This document shows positions 53,796-64,000 of a stretch of 64,000 nt of DNA, in pieces. This DNA is from Zygnema cylindricum. Taxonomy: Eukaryota > Streptophyta > Zygnematophyceae > Zygnematales > Zygnemataceae. How positions within the stretch are numbered: position 1 is the stretch's first letter; each line of letters opens with the position of its first letter. The translations under genes were made by a program, and so were the position numbers. The notes beneath the pieces were generated by a model that was not told where the DNA came from, ran no database searches, and worked only from the letters and a program-made list of their open reading frames with translations. The stretch spans positions 332,499 to 396,498 of the forward strand of contig JBBHKE010000834.1 in NCBI GenBank assembly GCA_037447655.1, in the 5' to 3' direction.

Positions 53796-54139
53796 TAGTC
53801 ATTTATCATGTGTGTATTGTCTACAATTTTTTATTCTTTTGAAAGTATGATTTGTCCACGAAGATTGTATATTGACATCGAGGGACGATACCGTGTTCAT
53901 ATTTCTCTTTTTCAGGATGTTGATATGATCATGCCGCTACTCTTTTTGCTATCACAAACTCTTAACATCTTTTAACATTTCTATAAGAACATCATTCGTC
54001 TTAAGTATGAAAAATGCTTTTCGTGTTAGGTGTTGGTAGGGGAAGTGTCATCTGTAAGCAATTATGTTTCTCATATGACAATGTTTTTTGAGGATTACTA
54101 TCTAAAACGGAAACTTCGTTAATAATCTCGGAACCATCA
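53796..54139. other. intergenic, nothing recognised
   Basis: No gene or repeat identified between the MITE and the duplicated segment. Confidence 0.4.
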
Positions 54140-54748
54140 CATTGAAGAGGTAGAATAAATGTTTTATAAATCTGCTTGTAAGAGGAGATAGTCAATTCAA
54201 TGTAAAAAATTAGGTTGAGAAAAAAAAAGTGTAGTTGAGGCTACGGAGTTTAACATTGTATAAGACACATTTTTATAACCAATTGAATCAAAGTTATGTT
54301 TTCGGTAATGTCCAAAATATTTGTGATCGTTGTGGATTATTGACCATGTAACTTCTCTCTCTCTCTCGAAGATGAGTTTTTTTTTATAAATATGTTGAAG
54401 TCGAGATATGAAAGATCGAGAGGCACACTTCTTAAGTGTGTAAGACCGATATCAAACTATAAAAGGGGCCGACTTTATTAAAAAGCGCGATGGTAAACCA
54501 TCTATGTCCATAGGAACAAAAGGAAATAGCATTGCTAAAACTGAAAAAACCACATGACTACGGAATAAACAAAGTGGAAAATCAAGACAAAACCAACGAA
54601 AATACGAAAAAATGGCGGGGAAATTAAAAACACCCCAAAAAGCAAAACCCCGCAAACAAAACATCAAAGGAAAAGAGATAACACCTCTCCTCTCTCGGCC
54701 TCACTACCCCCCGGGGTTGCCACTCCGAACTGATGAGGAGAGAAATAA

Positions 54749-55678
54749 TCATGAAAAGCAGACAGGAGCTAGATACAGATCGCACGGGCAACCAATCGCT
54801 ACAATACCTCGCCCGCAGCAATAGGACGGATTCCCCCATTGGGTTTGGTAACAGCTACGAGGCGGGACACTGTGAGGAGATCGCAAATACGAGAAGGGAC
54901 AATGCCAGCCGGAATAAGAGAACATACTCGAAAAAAACATATCAAAGCCCCGAGCACCAAATTCCGGAGGCAAAACATCGCGAAATAACTCATATACAGT
55001 GCCTGAAGGACCCCCTGCTGAAATATGTGGAGAAGTCGTAAGGGCTTTAATTAAATAGTCTCGATCCAAAAGAAAACAGTTTGTCGGCTCGAAGGTGTGA
55101 ATAGAGGGGGAATGAGGGGTAGGAGCTGGCCGATGAAGAGCTCGGAGAATCTTAACAGTCGCAGCAGACCGAGGAGCAGGATTAAATGGCAGGAGTGCTC
55201 GAACCGCTCGAGAGAGCACACCAACTCGGCCCAAATGTACAGCACGACGATAGGAGGATGACACATCTAAAGTCCGAGATGTACGACATGGTGTGAAAGA
55301 AGCACTCGCAACTCGATACTCGTGCTCGGCATGAAGGGCTCGCCAATCGCCTCGAAGGAATCGTCGACATCGAGCCATAGTTTCTCCGGCCCCGCCACCA
55401 CCGCCACGGCCAAGTAAGATTAAAACCCAAAGTGAGGAAAAAGAGGTGCCAAGGTCCAACATCCTCGGGATCTGAATAAATACGGGACAAAAGAAGGTGG
55501 AGGGCGTCCTGTACGATAATCCGCACAACCATCGGAATTCGCGTGTATAACCGCGGACGGGGGGGGGGCAAATCATAAGCACGTCTAAATCGCGTACAAA
55601 TGCCCAATCTTCGCTCGTAGGTCCGGACGGGAGTGTTGTGGAAGAAAGGGTACTAGAGGAAGTGTCACTCAGGGCCAA
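54749..55678 (-). pseudogene. LINE-like element ORF, N-terminal and early RT part
   Basis: Frames shift between 55678-54749, 55607-55182 and 54993-54799. The best block is SRLVAVTKPNGGIRPIAAGE, the RT fingers motif of plant and protist non-LTR elements. A preceding Pro-rich region and a GRGETMARCRRFLRGDW segment are shared by this RT class. Confidence 0.65.
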
Positions 55679-56164
55679 AAATTGTTGACAACTCTTTGTA
55701 TGTCAGGCAATACCGGCACCGTTCGCGAAATGGTTATGACACCCTGTACATTCTATCCGTGTTGAGGCTTATGTGCGAGGTTTAGGTGGAGGAGGTGAAT
55801 GAGGGAGAAGAGGCGAGGGTCCACGGCCGGACATGGTTATTGAATGAGAGGGAGAAGCATGGGACATGATAGAGGGAGAGGAAGGGGGAAATGGGAAGGA
55901 GGAAAGGAAACCATGAGAAATAGATGGTGGAAATAGAAGTGGGACGGAACCTTTTTTTTTTTTTTTTGGTTGTGTGTGTGTGTGGAGCGTGTGTGTGTGT
56001 GTGTTCTTGGCGTTAAGGTTTGAGGTGTGTGTAATGTTGGTGGGGGGAAAGGGGTTTCTGCCGTGGAATGGAAGGGGAAGGAGCTTAAGGATTACGGAAG
56101 GACGTCGCACCTAGGATTTCGCCCGTGTGCGTGCGCTTGGCAGCGGCCGCAGGCCGGATCACGA

Positions 56165-56335
56165 GGTACATGCTTACGAGGAGCAGGTGTTGTCGCGAAG
56201 TGATGGAGGAAAAGACAAGATCCGGAGGTACATTTTTACGGGGAGCAGGTGTTGTTGCGAAGTGATGGAGGAAAATACATGATCCGGAGGTACATGTTTA
56301 CGGGGAGCAGGTGTTGTCGCGAAGTGATGGAGGAA
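56165..56335 (-). repeat. 62-bp tandem repeat at the LINE 5' end, 2.7 units
   Basis: Units start at 56165, 56227 and 56289, sharing GGAGCAGGTGTTGT, then CGAAGTGATGGAGGAAA, then GATCCGGAGG. 5'UTR monomers of this kind can act as promoters in some LINEs; that role here is inference. Confidence 0.85.
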
Positions 56336-57640
56336 ATATGCTTTAACCCTCTCGTGGGAGCTTTTTTTTGTTTGCAAATTTATAATTATAAATGTTTTAC
56401 CTGGCTTTGTTTTGATTAAGGCGAGACGAACTTTTTAGCCTCGTTTTGATCAAGACAAGACAGACTTTTTAGCACGAACCTAACGTGCGAAGATAATTGG
56501 GAATGCTATATATTATTCTACTATACAATACGTGTTCTAAATTGGTATTTAGTGAAGAATACGTGTTCTAAATTGGTATTTAGTGAAGAAGAAGAATATT
56601 GTTGCAGTATGAATATATAGTGTTTCCAGTTGTTTTCTCGCATCACACTTATGCTTAGGCTGGAAATGTATAAATATGGTTAAATAGTTAGAAGTTCTTA
56701 ATGAAGACTCGCTCTTTTTGATAAAGCCATGTTGAATTAAGGCTATAAACTTTCAGGTTACCAAACAGTTGGGTTGTTATTTATTATAGTGTGATTAAAT
56801 GAAGAATTATCTTCAAGAGTTACATTTTGAATCAATACTATATAAAGGATCATGGAATCCGAAACATATTTTTGTTCCATATTTCATATCCCACGTTCCA
56901 TGGTAAAATTGATCCGTTTTGTTTGTCAGCTATCTCTCGACCATTTTGTCGAGAATTCTCTATATGGTCTCTTTCGTCAAAACATTGTTTGTGTATGACT
57001 TCATGAAACAACATTGTACATTGGAAGGATATTCATTTATTGAGACTTTAAGCATTAATACCCCAAAACAACCTCATAAATTAACCTTAGACACATGTAA
57101 AATACGAGCACAATTTGGGCTCACCACCTACATATCGCATACAATATTTCCAATTGTTTTTTCCCATTTGTATTAATGTCAGTAGTACTTCGGATACGTA
57201 AGAAGCTTTTAGGATGAAACTATAAAGCATGAGAGCTTGTAGAAACTCTTATAAAATCGGATCCGTCTGGCGTGGCCTTGAAAAATGACAAAATTAAAAA
57301 AAAAGACCTCAACTCAGTTGAAAAGGTTGTGGTTGGAAAGTCCAGGACCAATGAGATTGTTAAAGAAACTGATGTGACCAATAAAAAAGTAGTCAACACA
57401 TTGTAAACCAATTAAAACAAACCTTTAAAATTACAGTAAAAGTACAAGAATCAACATTGTTAATGCTTTTGTTTTTGAAAAGATTTAACGAACTATTTTT
57501 GTCTGACTTAAGTATACGATCGCCTCGTGTCATTATTTCTCACTTAAAGACAAGGGAAGGCCAATTCCAATTGTGTAACTGACAGCACGTTACACACTAA
57601 TCCTATCCTTCTATAGAAGACCACCCTTAAAATGTTTAAA

Positions 57641-59350
57641 ACGTCACTCCCCCCTTTAGTTTTCACATTCCTTCTCCATCTAAAGGCATCCGTGTGTTGG
57701 GTTGCCCTTTCGAATCGGATCCATACGTCACGTAATTTTTTGATTTTGCTCTTCAAACATATTTGACCCACGTGGACTACCTTCCCAACCTTTCTAATTC
57801 TCAAGTGGCTTTTGCTTTTTTGACACGGTATTTCCCCCATCGCCCCTCCTTCATTACTCCCACTTCCCCTCCCACCTCTACTTTTGGCACATGATCGCCG
57901 CCTCATGGGCGTTCTTCACACTTTGTTAGGTCGTGGGGCTTTTGATCGTGAGTTTGGGCATGCAGCCCGCATCCAGGCCTCTCTTCCTGTCTCTGCTAAC
58001 GGTTTGGGTTTATTATCGACGGCGCGTGTTGCTCCCGCGGCCTATTTAGGGAGTTGGTGCCTTGTTGCCTCCACTATTGTCTCTCGTTTTTTGGAAGGGG
58101 AGACTCCTCTTGCTACCGTTGTTCCCCGTGTTTCGGACGGTGTGCTCGCCTTCTAACGGTCCCTTTTAGATACATCATCTTATCTTCCTCCGACTGCTAC
58201 GCGGACATGCAGGCTCTTTCCACTCTTGTTACGATGTCAGTTGCGCGTTTTAGAAATCCATTCCTGATCAGCTTGTCGCAACTATTAAGACTGAGCTTCT
58301 CGAGGCGCTTCCTTCTGATTCTTTGCGTGCACACTTGCTCTCTTCTAGCGGACAAGGTTATGGAGCTTGGCTATTGGCTACCCCTATCTTATACACCCTC
58401 TTTTCCACGCCGGATCAGTTCACCACCGCCCTCAAGTTTCGGCTTGGTTTTCCTCACCAGCCTTTGTTTCGCTCTCTTGTTTGCTCATGTGACCACGTTC
58501 TCGAGCCCGACGGCGTTCAATTGCTTCATTGCTCCCACGTGGGTGAGTTTATTCAAGCGCACGACACGATTTGAGGCACCATTGCTACTATCGCTTATGA
58601 GGCCGGCTTTTTGTTCGTCGGGAGGTTTCCCACATTATTCTTTTGCATTAGATTAACATTTTATTACTCGATGGTGTTCTTCGTACATTTGGTGACTTTG
58701 TTTTGGCGAACCCTACATCGGATACTGTCGTAAGTGAAGCAGCTCCGCCTGTGGGCGTGGCCGCCCGTGACGCGGCTAGGAGGAAAGAGCGTGATTATAC
58801 CCATCGCGATGCTATGGATGGCTTTATTTTGATGGCGATCAAGATATTTGGTTGTTTTGGTGTGGCTTTGGACGAGTTCCTCCGTGCGTGTGGTCGGCGC
58901 TCATTCGAACGACAGGGACCCGAGAGCCCTTTCGTTTTAGTACTTACATCTTTTTATCGTCAACGTTTATCCGTAGCCTTACAACAAGTGCATGTTTCTA
59001 TCCTCCTTCGATCGTTTATTGCAGTTATGGATCGTTTATGTTTTTGTAACCCCCTCCTCGTGCTCCTCTAAGATTTGGGGACTTACGTGGTTGCTTTTCG
59101 TAGTTTTCTAGTTATGCTAGGGTTTTGTTGATACATGTCGAACCTTTCTTTAGATGTTCCGTTTGTTGTTTTTTACTTCTTTGGGTGTTTCCGGTTTACC
59201 TAACATCTTTTCGTATTTTTGTTGCGTTTGCCTTGCTTATCCTTTTTGTTTATTCCCCCCACATGTAGTTTGTCAGATTTTGCAATGCTACTTCCTTTTG
59301 TTCCCACTGACTCAGATGGTTTACCATTGCCTTTTTTAATAAAGTCAGCC
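57641..59350 (+). mobile_element. LINE-like retroelement, 5' truncated
   Basis: Plus-strand element carrying only the C-terminal part. RIQASLPVSANGLGLLSTAR and VAPAAYLGSWCLVASTIV (57884-58156) and downstream segments (58703-59071: DGFILMAIKIFGCFGVALDE, ESPFVLVLTSFYRQRLSVAL) are typical of the region after the RT in this class. Frameshifts separate the pieces. It ends in the AATAAAGTCAGCC tail shared with the minus-strand copy. It starts where the D1 duplication stops. Confidence 0.75.
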
Positions 59351-60281
59351 ATTTAAATTAAAAATAGTACATAAGTCTAAATCCGTACGAATTGCACAAC
59401 TTTGCTTTGAACCCAAATTAGAGTTATTAAGGGTACGTCCCCATGTATTAAAGTATCTACTTTTCTTTGTCTTTTTGCCCTAAAATTCAGGGAACTTTGA
59501 CAAAAACTTTAGTCGTACGAGAAAATCATTTTTACCAAAGTAAAGTAAACGTCAATTCATACTTTGGATGTACAGCGTGTTTGTCGTCATGTGAACGCAT
59601 TTTGGCGTTTTCCCCTTTTTTACCCCCGGGCAAGAGAATCCAACCCAAAAAACAACTTCATCCAAAATCACCTCGAGGGGGTGATTTTAGTTCAGGTACG
59701 CCCAAACAGCGAATGAAAAATGACCCACGCACGCGCCACAAGAGTGTGAAAATTTTATGATGAAGGAGAGTCCTCGCTATTTTTCTCCGTGCCCGTCACG
59801 CGCATGTACGGAAAAAAATCTGCAAGGGTCTCGGACCTCCACTTTCATTCATGGGGTCCTTTGCAAAATTTTGCGCCGTCTTCGCCTCTCCCCTCTCCCT
59901 CTCACACCATCGCTTTTAACTCAAACTTTTTAGAATGAGAGACGTCAATATTGATATAAAATGAAAGATATTTTAAAAAATTTATTTTTGACAATTTTTA
60001 GGTTTTTTTTTTATGGAAAGTCGAGCGAGAAAAGTATAAAAAACGAAGTCGGAAAAACATGGCAGAAAGTTATTGAATCAGTGACGTCGACGTTGTCACA
60101 AGTGAGCGTGACGTCACAATATCACCAAACCCTAAACATCTACGATTTCACAAAAATCTAGACGTCTACCATTGTCGCTGTTTTTGTTGGCTTCACCAAT
60201 CGTCGGAAGTTTCGTAGTCGCTTTCAATCGTCACAAGTTGTACCTACGTCTACAACCGTCACATTCCAAAGTTCCGATTTC

Positions 60282-61915
60282 TAGTGTTGGGTATTGAGGA
60301 CCGTTTGCCGATATTCGATATATATATCGAATTTCAGGTACCCGATAATCGATATATCGCTTCGATATATCGAATTTCAAATTATCGTGATATATCGCCG
60401 ATATATATCCGATATATCGTATCGTCAATATATCGAAGCTAAAAAAAAAAAAACCAAAAAAATCCCACAGGTTTTCAAAGTCTCGTGACTTCGGACAGAG
60501 TGACTGTAAAATCTTTGCCGGAAAGAAATACGGTTTTTTCCTGAAAGTCAGCAGAGTGAAGGAGATCTCCGAGGTACATTGACGAGGTACACTTGTGAAG
60601 TACACGTACGTCATACACAGGTACGATTTTCCAGACGAAAAAGGTCGGTTTCCAGATATTCGATGATTTTTGAGATTTGGTAGTCACCTTACGTGGAACC
60701 ACTCATATCAGAACACGTATGTAAAACTTTTTGACAAAAGATACGCGATGTACCCGAGGCCTCTGTAAGGGTGTGTCCCCATGTGCATAAGTAAGGGTTT
60801 TTTTCTGTCGTTTTCCTGTAAAACTTAGCGTCGTACTGCCTAAGTTCCAACCGTACAAAGGAATCGCAAATTTGTAGAGTACAATTTGCGTCACCCTCGA
60901 ACTTAGGATGTACGAAAAATTGTCGTCTTGTGTTTTTCGACCCACTTCGACAACAAAAAACGTCATCTTCAACCTTATCTTTAAAACACATGCGCGATGT
61001 GTTTTAAAACTAAGGATTTTATGTAAACAAATAGGAACACATATTCGCACGTCCCTTAATTGTCGAAGTATTTCACACGATTTTCAAAGACAAAGGAAAG
61101 TACGGAAGTCGCTATGTTTTGTCCGTTTGTATTTAATACGACAAAGAAAATTACACAATTTGATTGGTTTTGTCCGTTTTCGTCCAGTACGGATTTTTTT
61201 TTGCAGGGGTCTCGAAATTCCGATGCCATTTCACGTCGACCGGACAGGAGACGCAAAGGCAAAGCGCAACTTCTTCAATCGTGAAACGGCACAGATTGGA
61301 AGGCGGTACGTCTACAATGTCACGGTAAAACATGCGACGTCACACAAGCAGTTCCAAAAAATAACGTCCGACAACACAGATTGTAGACGTTGACAACCGT
61401 CACAGGTATTGTCGACGTATACAATCGTCACAAACGTAACTTACGATACGTTCTTACACATAGGGACACTTGAAAAGCGGGTCCGCCGGATCCGCGCTAA
61501 AATACAAAGTAAGTTCGCTAAGTTACAAGTACATGGGGACATACCCTAATACATAAATTTTGCTTTCCGTACTATTACATAGACCTCCTCGTGTAACCAT
61601 ACCCCAAATAATTAATCATTACAATTTCAGAATTAGTACTTTTTTGTCGGTTACATTTTGCGGCGTCTACATTTAAGTCACGGAACGAAAATCACGGCGT
61701 ACGTGGCGCATTAGACAATTTGACTTTTTCGCTAAAATAACATATTATATAAAAAAATAAAAAAAATAAATTTAAATAATACTATATATCGCGATATATA
61801 TCGCGATGGTTTATGTTGGTCTCGGTACGATATATCGAAGATTCTGCTAGATCGATATTCGATATATCGAATATCGATATTATCGCGATATTAATTTACC
61901 TGATACCCAACACTA
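60282..61915. mobile_element. non-autonomous hAT element inside H4
   Basis: Perfect 13-bp ends TAGTGTTGGGTAT/ATACCCAACACTA, flanked by an exact 8-bp duplication CCGATTTC (60274-60281 and 61916-61923). H3 has CCGATTTC only once at the matching site. Eight-bp duplications and TAGxG-type ends define hAT. Subterminal CGATATATCG palindromes recur on both sides. It has no transposase and itself contains H5. Confidence 0.92.
60769..61546. mobile_element. PIF/Harbinger-like element H5 nested in the hAT element
   Basis: Ends GGGTGTGTCCCCATGT and ACATGGGGACATACCC, flanked by TAA at 60766-60768 and 61547-61549. 778 bp. Its interior differs from H3/H4, so it is a different subfamily with the same ends. 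Short frames are not meaningful. Confidence 0.85.
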
Positions 61916-62228
61916 CCGATTTCATTTTCGCACATAGGGACGCTCTTCAAAGTAGTACGGAGAATCCTTACTACAGTCCAAAATACTTTATCAAAGTACT
62001 GATTACATGGGGACGTACCCTAACACTGATTGTCTCTTTACATTATATTTCTTAACTTTAATAGGCGATTCACGGTATACTCCACTTTTACATTTCCGTA
62101 TATTTTCTGTACATTCTATCCGTACACGAAAAGTATACGAATTTTAAGAAAAGCTAAGAAACAAAATGTTTTTTCGTAAAAAAGTCAAAATCCGTACTTC
62201 TTTTACCTTTACTGTAGTTTACGGAAGA

Positions 62229-62698
62229 ATAGGTTTAATACTTTAATGTGCGAGCTTTACTATACATGGAGTTTAGTGCGAAAAAAACGAAGCTGTAAAG
62301 GAGCATCGTGCATCGGACCGATGCGATCCGATACGCACCATTGTTCTACTGTGCCGTTATGAATCATTTGAAGTTTTGAAACAGCAAATCCGAAATTCTT
62401 GCAGGCGTGCGATGAAACCCTGATGAACAGATTTCAAACCCTAATATTTGCATAACCCTAAAATGGTCCAACCCTAGGATCAGCGAGATGCGTATTGTAA
62501 AATTCTGCGGAAATAAACATGATGGCAATTGTGATGTTGAAACATTAAGCCTTCTGAATTTCGAATAAACTTGCGAAAGATGAAATCAGAGTTTCTTCAT
62601 ATTCACATCTCTACCTTTAGCTCGCAACTTTCTTTTCCTTTTGTGAAGTTCTCCTCCCTTTATTTATTGTTTCTCTCTCTTCTCTCTTCCACTGGTCC
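62229..62698 (+). promoter_or_regulatory. 5' flank/5'UTR of the 62.7-kb gene, with telo-box-like words
   Basis: About 470 bp shared with 45672-46143. AACCCTA-type words lie at 62415-62478, followed by a pyrimidine-rich leader directly before ATG 62699. Promoter function is inferred from position and from its co-duplication with exon 1. Confidence 0.5.
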
Positions 62699-63041
62699 AT
62701 GGATTCCCTCCTACCCCCTCTCTCTGTTTCCTACGGCTATTCTTTTGCTTTGGAGCTCGAGTCCAAAGCTGCCTGGAAGCCGTGGCTGGGAGAGGAGGAG
62801 TACCAGAGACTGACTCCTTACTTAGCTTCAGAATCTGCTTGGACCAGTTTTATGTCTCTTGCTAAAGAAGGAGAAGAACTCAGAGAGATAAGTCTCCTCG
62901 AAAAAGAGGGAGACGTCTTTACAAACTTGAAAGACCAGCCACGGCTCGAAATGGAAGCTTCAATTTTGCATCTTCAACTTTTAGTTCGATCTCTCTTTTT
63001 TTATGCCAATGCAGAAACTCTTTATGGAGGAAAAATGGAAG
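62699..63041 (+). CDS. first exon of an unrecognised protein
   Basis: The ATG opens a 114-codon exon (MDSLLPPLSVSYGYSFALEL..., then LGEEEYQRLTPYLASESAW, then MEASILHLQLLVRSLFFYAN) ending at GAAG|gtgtgt. Without splicing the frame stops at 63058. The protein is acidic and helical-looking, with no signal peptide or membrane segment. I do not recognise the family and no second exon is visible before the window end. Conservation of this frame against the broken duplicate at 46144 supports a real gene. Confidence 0.6.
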
Positions 63042-63352
63042 GTGTGTTTATGGATTGAAGCGAAATTTTTAAGCCATCCTTTCTAGTAAGGCTTAGTATT
63101 CTATTCTATCAGGGAATTAAATTGCCCTTGCCAGTTTATTTACTCAAAATTTGACCTTTATAGACCTTCTCAAACCAATTTTTTTCTGAACTTGTTTCTA
63201 TGGTTCACACCACATGCATCACGATAATGCTGATCATGTGATTCAACTTTTGTCTATTTAAATTAGTATGATCCATAGTAATTACATTGGACAAGGCTAT
63301 TGCTGTTAGTAAGTGAAAGTCGGTTAGAATATAGCGCAGGTGGACCATAGTA
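63042..63352 (+). other. putative intron of the 62.7-kb gene
   Basis: AT-rich non-coding sequence following the inferred donor. Nothing else recognised. Confidence 0.4.
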
Positions 63353-63544
63353 CACTGCCCATTGCTAGTAGTGTTGATAACATTAATTCTTGAGCGACTT
63401 TTTGTGGCCGAAAATCATAAAATAGTGTTACCACTATTTACAGTGGACTGCAATTCGGACGTCTCCGTATACTGATTTACTATTGTACATTATAATTCCA
63501 CATTCACATAAATAATTTATTTTCACTGATAGTGATGGGCAGTG
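63353..63544. mobile_element. TA-type MITE, family D
   Basis: 192 bp with ends CACTGCCCATTGCTAGTAGTG-like and CACTGATAGTGATGGGCAGTG-like, TA on both sides. Related, more degenerate copies are at 63745-63940 and about 39608-39815. Confidence 0.8.
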
Positions 63545-63744
63545 TAGTTTTCATATTGTATGTTTTATGGCTGGCCATAGTAACTACACCTGTTAGAGTA
63601 GACAACAAGCATCCATGTAGGCCCTTTTTTACACCCTCTCTATGCACATGAATTTTCGTCGACCATCCGATTTTGCAATTTGTAGTATCGGTTTGTCCAG
63701 GCTATTTACAATGGGCGGGGTACTTGAGAGTTTTCATTACACTA

Positions 63745-63940
63745 CACTGCCCATCTTTTTTTAAATTAATATCTCTAATTAGAGTGTGTGTTTTTCTGAT
63801 TTAAATCCATAAATTAGTGTTATTAACACTGTTTAGCTGAGTGGCCCTTAATGAAAATCGTGGCAACCATAATCTAGTGTAGTTGATACTAAATCCGCCT
63901 TGATGTTAATAGTTCACTACCTCCAATAGCGAGGTTAGGT
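63745..63940. mobile_element. TA-type MITE, family D, degenerate copy
   Basis: Left end TA-CACTGCCCATCTTTTTT is clear. The internal 'aattagtgttattaacactg' and 'gagtggccc' words recur at 39620-39730. The right end is decayed. Confidence 0.6.
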
Positions 63941-64000
63941 ATATTATGAGCGTGATCCTTGCCCCTTTTCTAGGGCACCTGATGACAGGTTGCATTCATG

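Larger units (their letters stand above)
54467..56335 (-). mobile_element. LINE-like (non-LTR) retroelement, internally deleted
   Basis: Minus-strand element with 62-bp tandem repeats at its 5' end (56165-56335) and a Pro/Ser-rich leader (56110-55769). Then comes an RT-type polyprotein start (55678-54749 and shifted frames; DPEDVGPWHLFF, FLRGDWRALHAEHEYR) and the RT block AVTKPNGGIRPIAAGEVL. After that it jumps directly to the 3'UTR, so the polymerase core and everything after it are deleted. It shares its 3' terminal ~120 bp ('ggtttaccatcgcgcttttt', 'aataaagtc') with the plus-strand copy at 59350. Confidence 0.75.
54140..57640. repeat. duplicated segment D1, copy 2
   Basis: Matches 43043-45330, but is interrupted at 54467-56335 by a LINE-like element that copy 1 lacks at this spot. 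It in turn lacks the GC-richer 43728-44342 insertion. No conserved gene in the shared part. Confidence 0.75.
59431..62020 (+). mobile_element. PIF/Harbinger-like element H4, interrupted by a hAT element
   Basis: Ends GGGTACGTCCCCATGT and ACATGGGGACGTACCC, flanked by TAA at 59428-59430 and 62021-62023. Without the insert at 60282-61923 it matches H3 along its length. Confidence 0.85.

Noticed and set aside
60231-61393. Open frames inside the nested hAT/H5 elements
   Set aside because: No transposase motifs; they follow from repeat composition.

Overview
The window looks like nuclear DNA of a green-lineage eukaryote, most likely a streptophyte (charophyte-type) alga or an early-diverging plant. 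It is AT-rich, gene-poor and packed with transposable elements. The evidence is indirect: GT-AG introns, a plant-type uroporphyrinogen-III methyltransferase with a transit-like leader, a plant raffinose-synthase/SIP-family glycosyl hydrolase, a secreted PAN/Apple protein with extensin-like Pro/Ser linkers, and plant-style Ty1/copia elements. I cannot name the species. A 10-N assembly gap lies at 13900-13909.

Layout. 0-5.5 kb: TA-flanked MITEs nested in a ~117-bp tandem repeat, then a cluster of PIF/Harbinger-like elements with TAA target duplications. 5.9-7.25 kb (+): two exons of a SUMT (UPM1-like) gene; the rest of it is not found. 7.6-16 kb: MITEs, a foldback element, a dispersed repeat and a possible Tc1/mariner remnant. 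16.1-22.0 kb (-): a complete-looking eight-exon gene for a 981-aa secreted protein (signal peptide, propeller-like N-terminus, five PAN/Apple domains). 22-26.4 kb: purine-rich tracts and repeats. 26.4-32.3 kb (-): a Ty1/copia element with both LTRs. 32.3-34.06 kb: a 17-bp minisatellite and two abutting TIR elements. 34.1-43.0 kb (+): eleven exons of a raffinose synthase/SIP gene without its N-terminal third. 43-63 kb: a locus present twice (about 43.0-46.3 and 54.1-63.0), split by a second, rearranged copia element (47.2-52.6) and by LINE-like, Harbinger-like and hAT insertions. The second copy ends in the first exon of an unrecognised gene (62699-63041); its twin at 46144 is broken.

The most unusual signal is in the introns of all three multi-exon genes. 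They carry decayed tandem copies of the neighbouring exon edge, splice site included: SUMT exon 2; SIP exons D, G, I, J and K; and the last PAN exon. I call these exon echoes. Together with the symmetric phase-1 PAN exons, they suggest that short tandem duplications across exon boundaries have shaped intron growth, and perhaps domain multiplication, in this genome.
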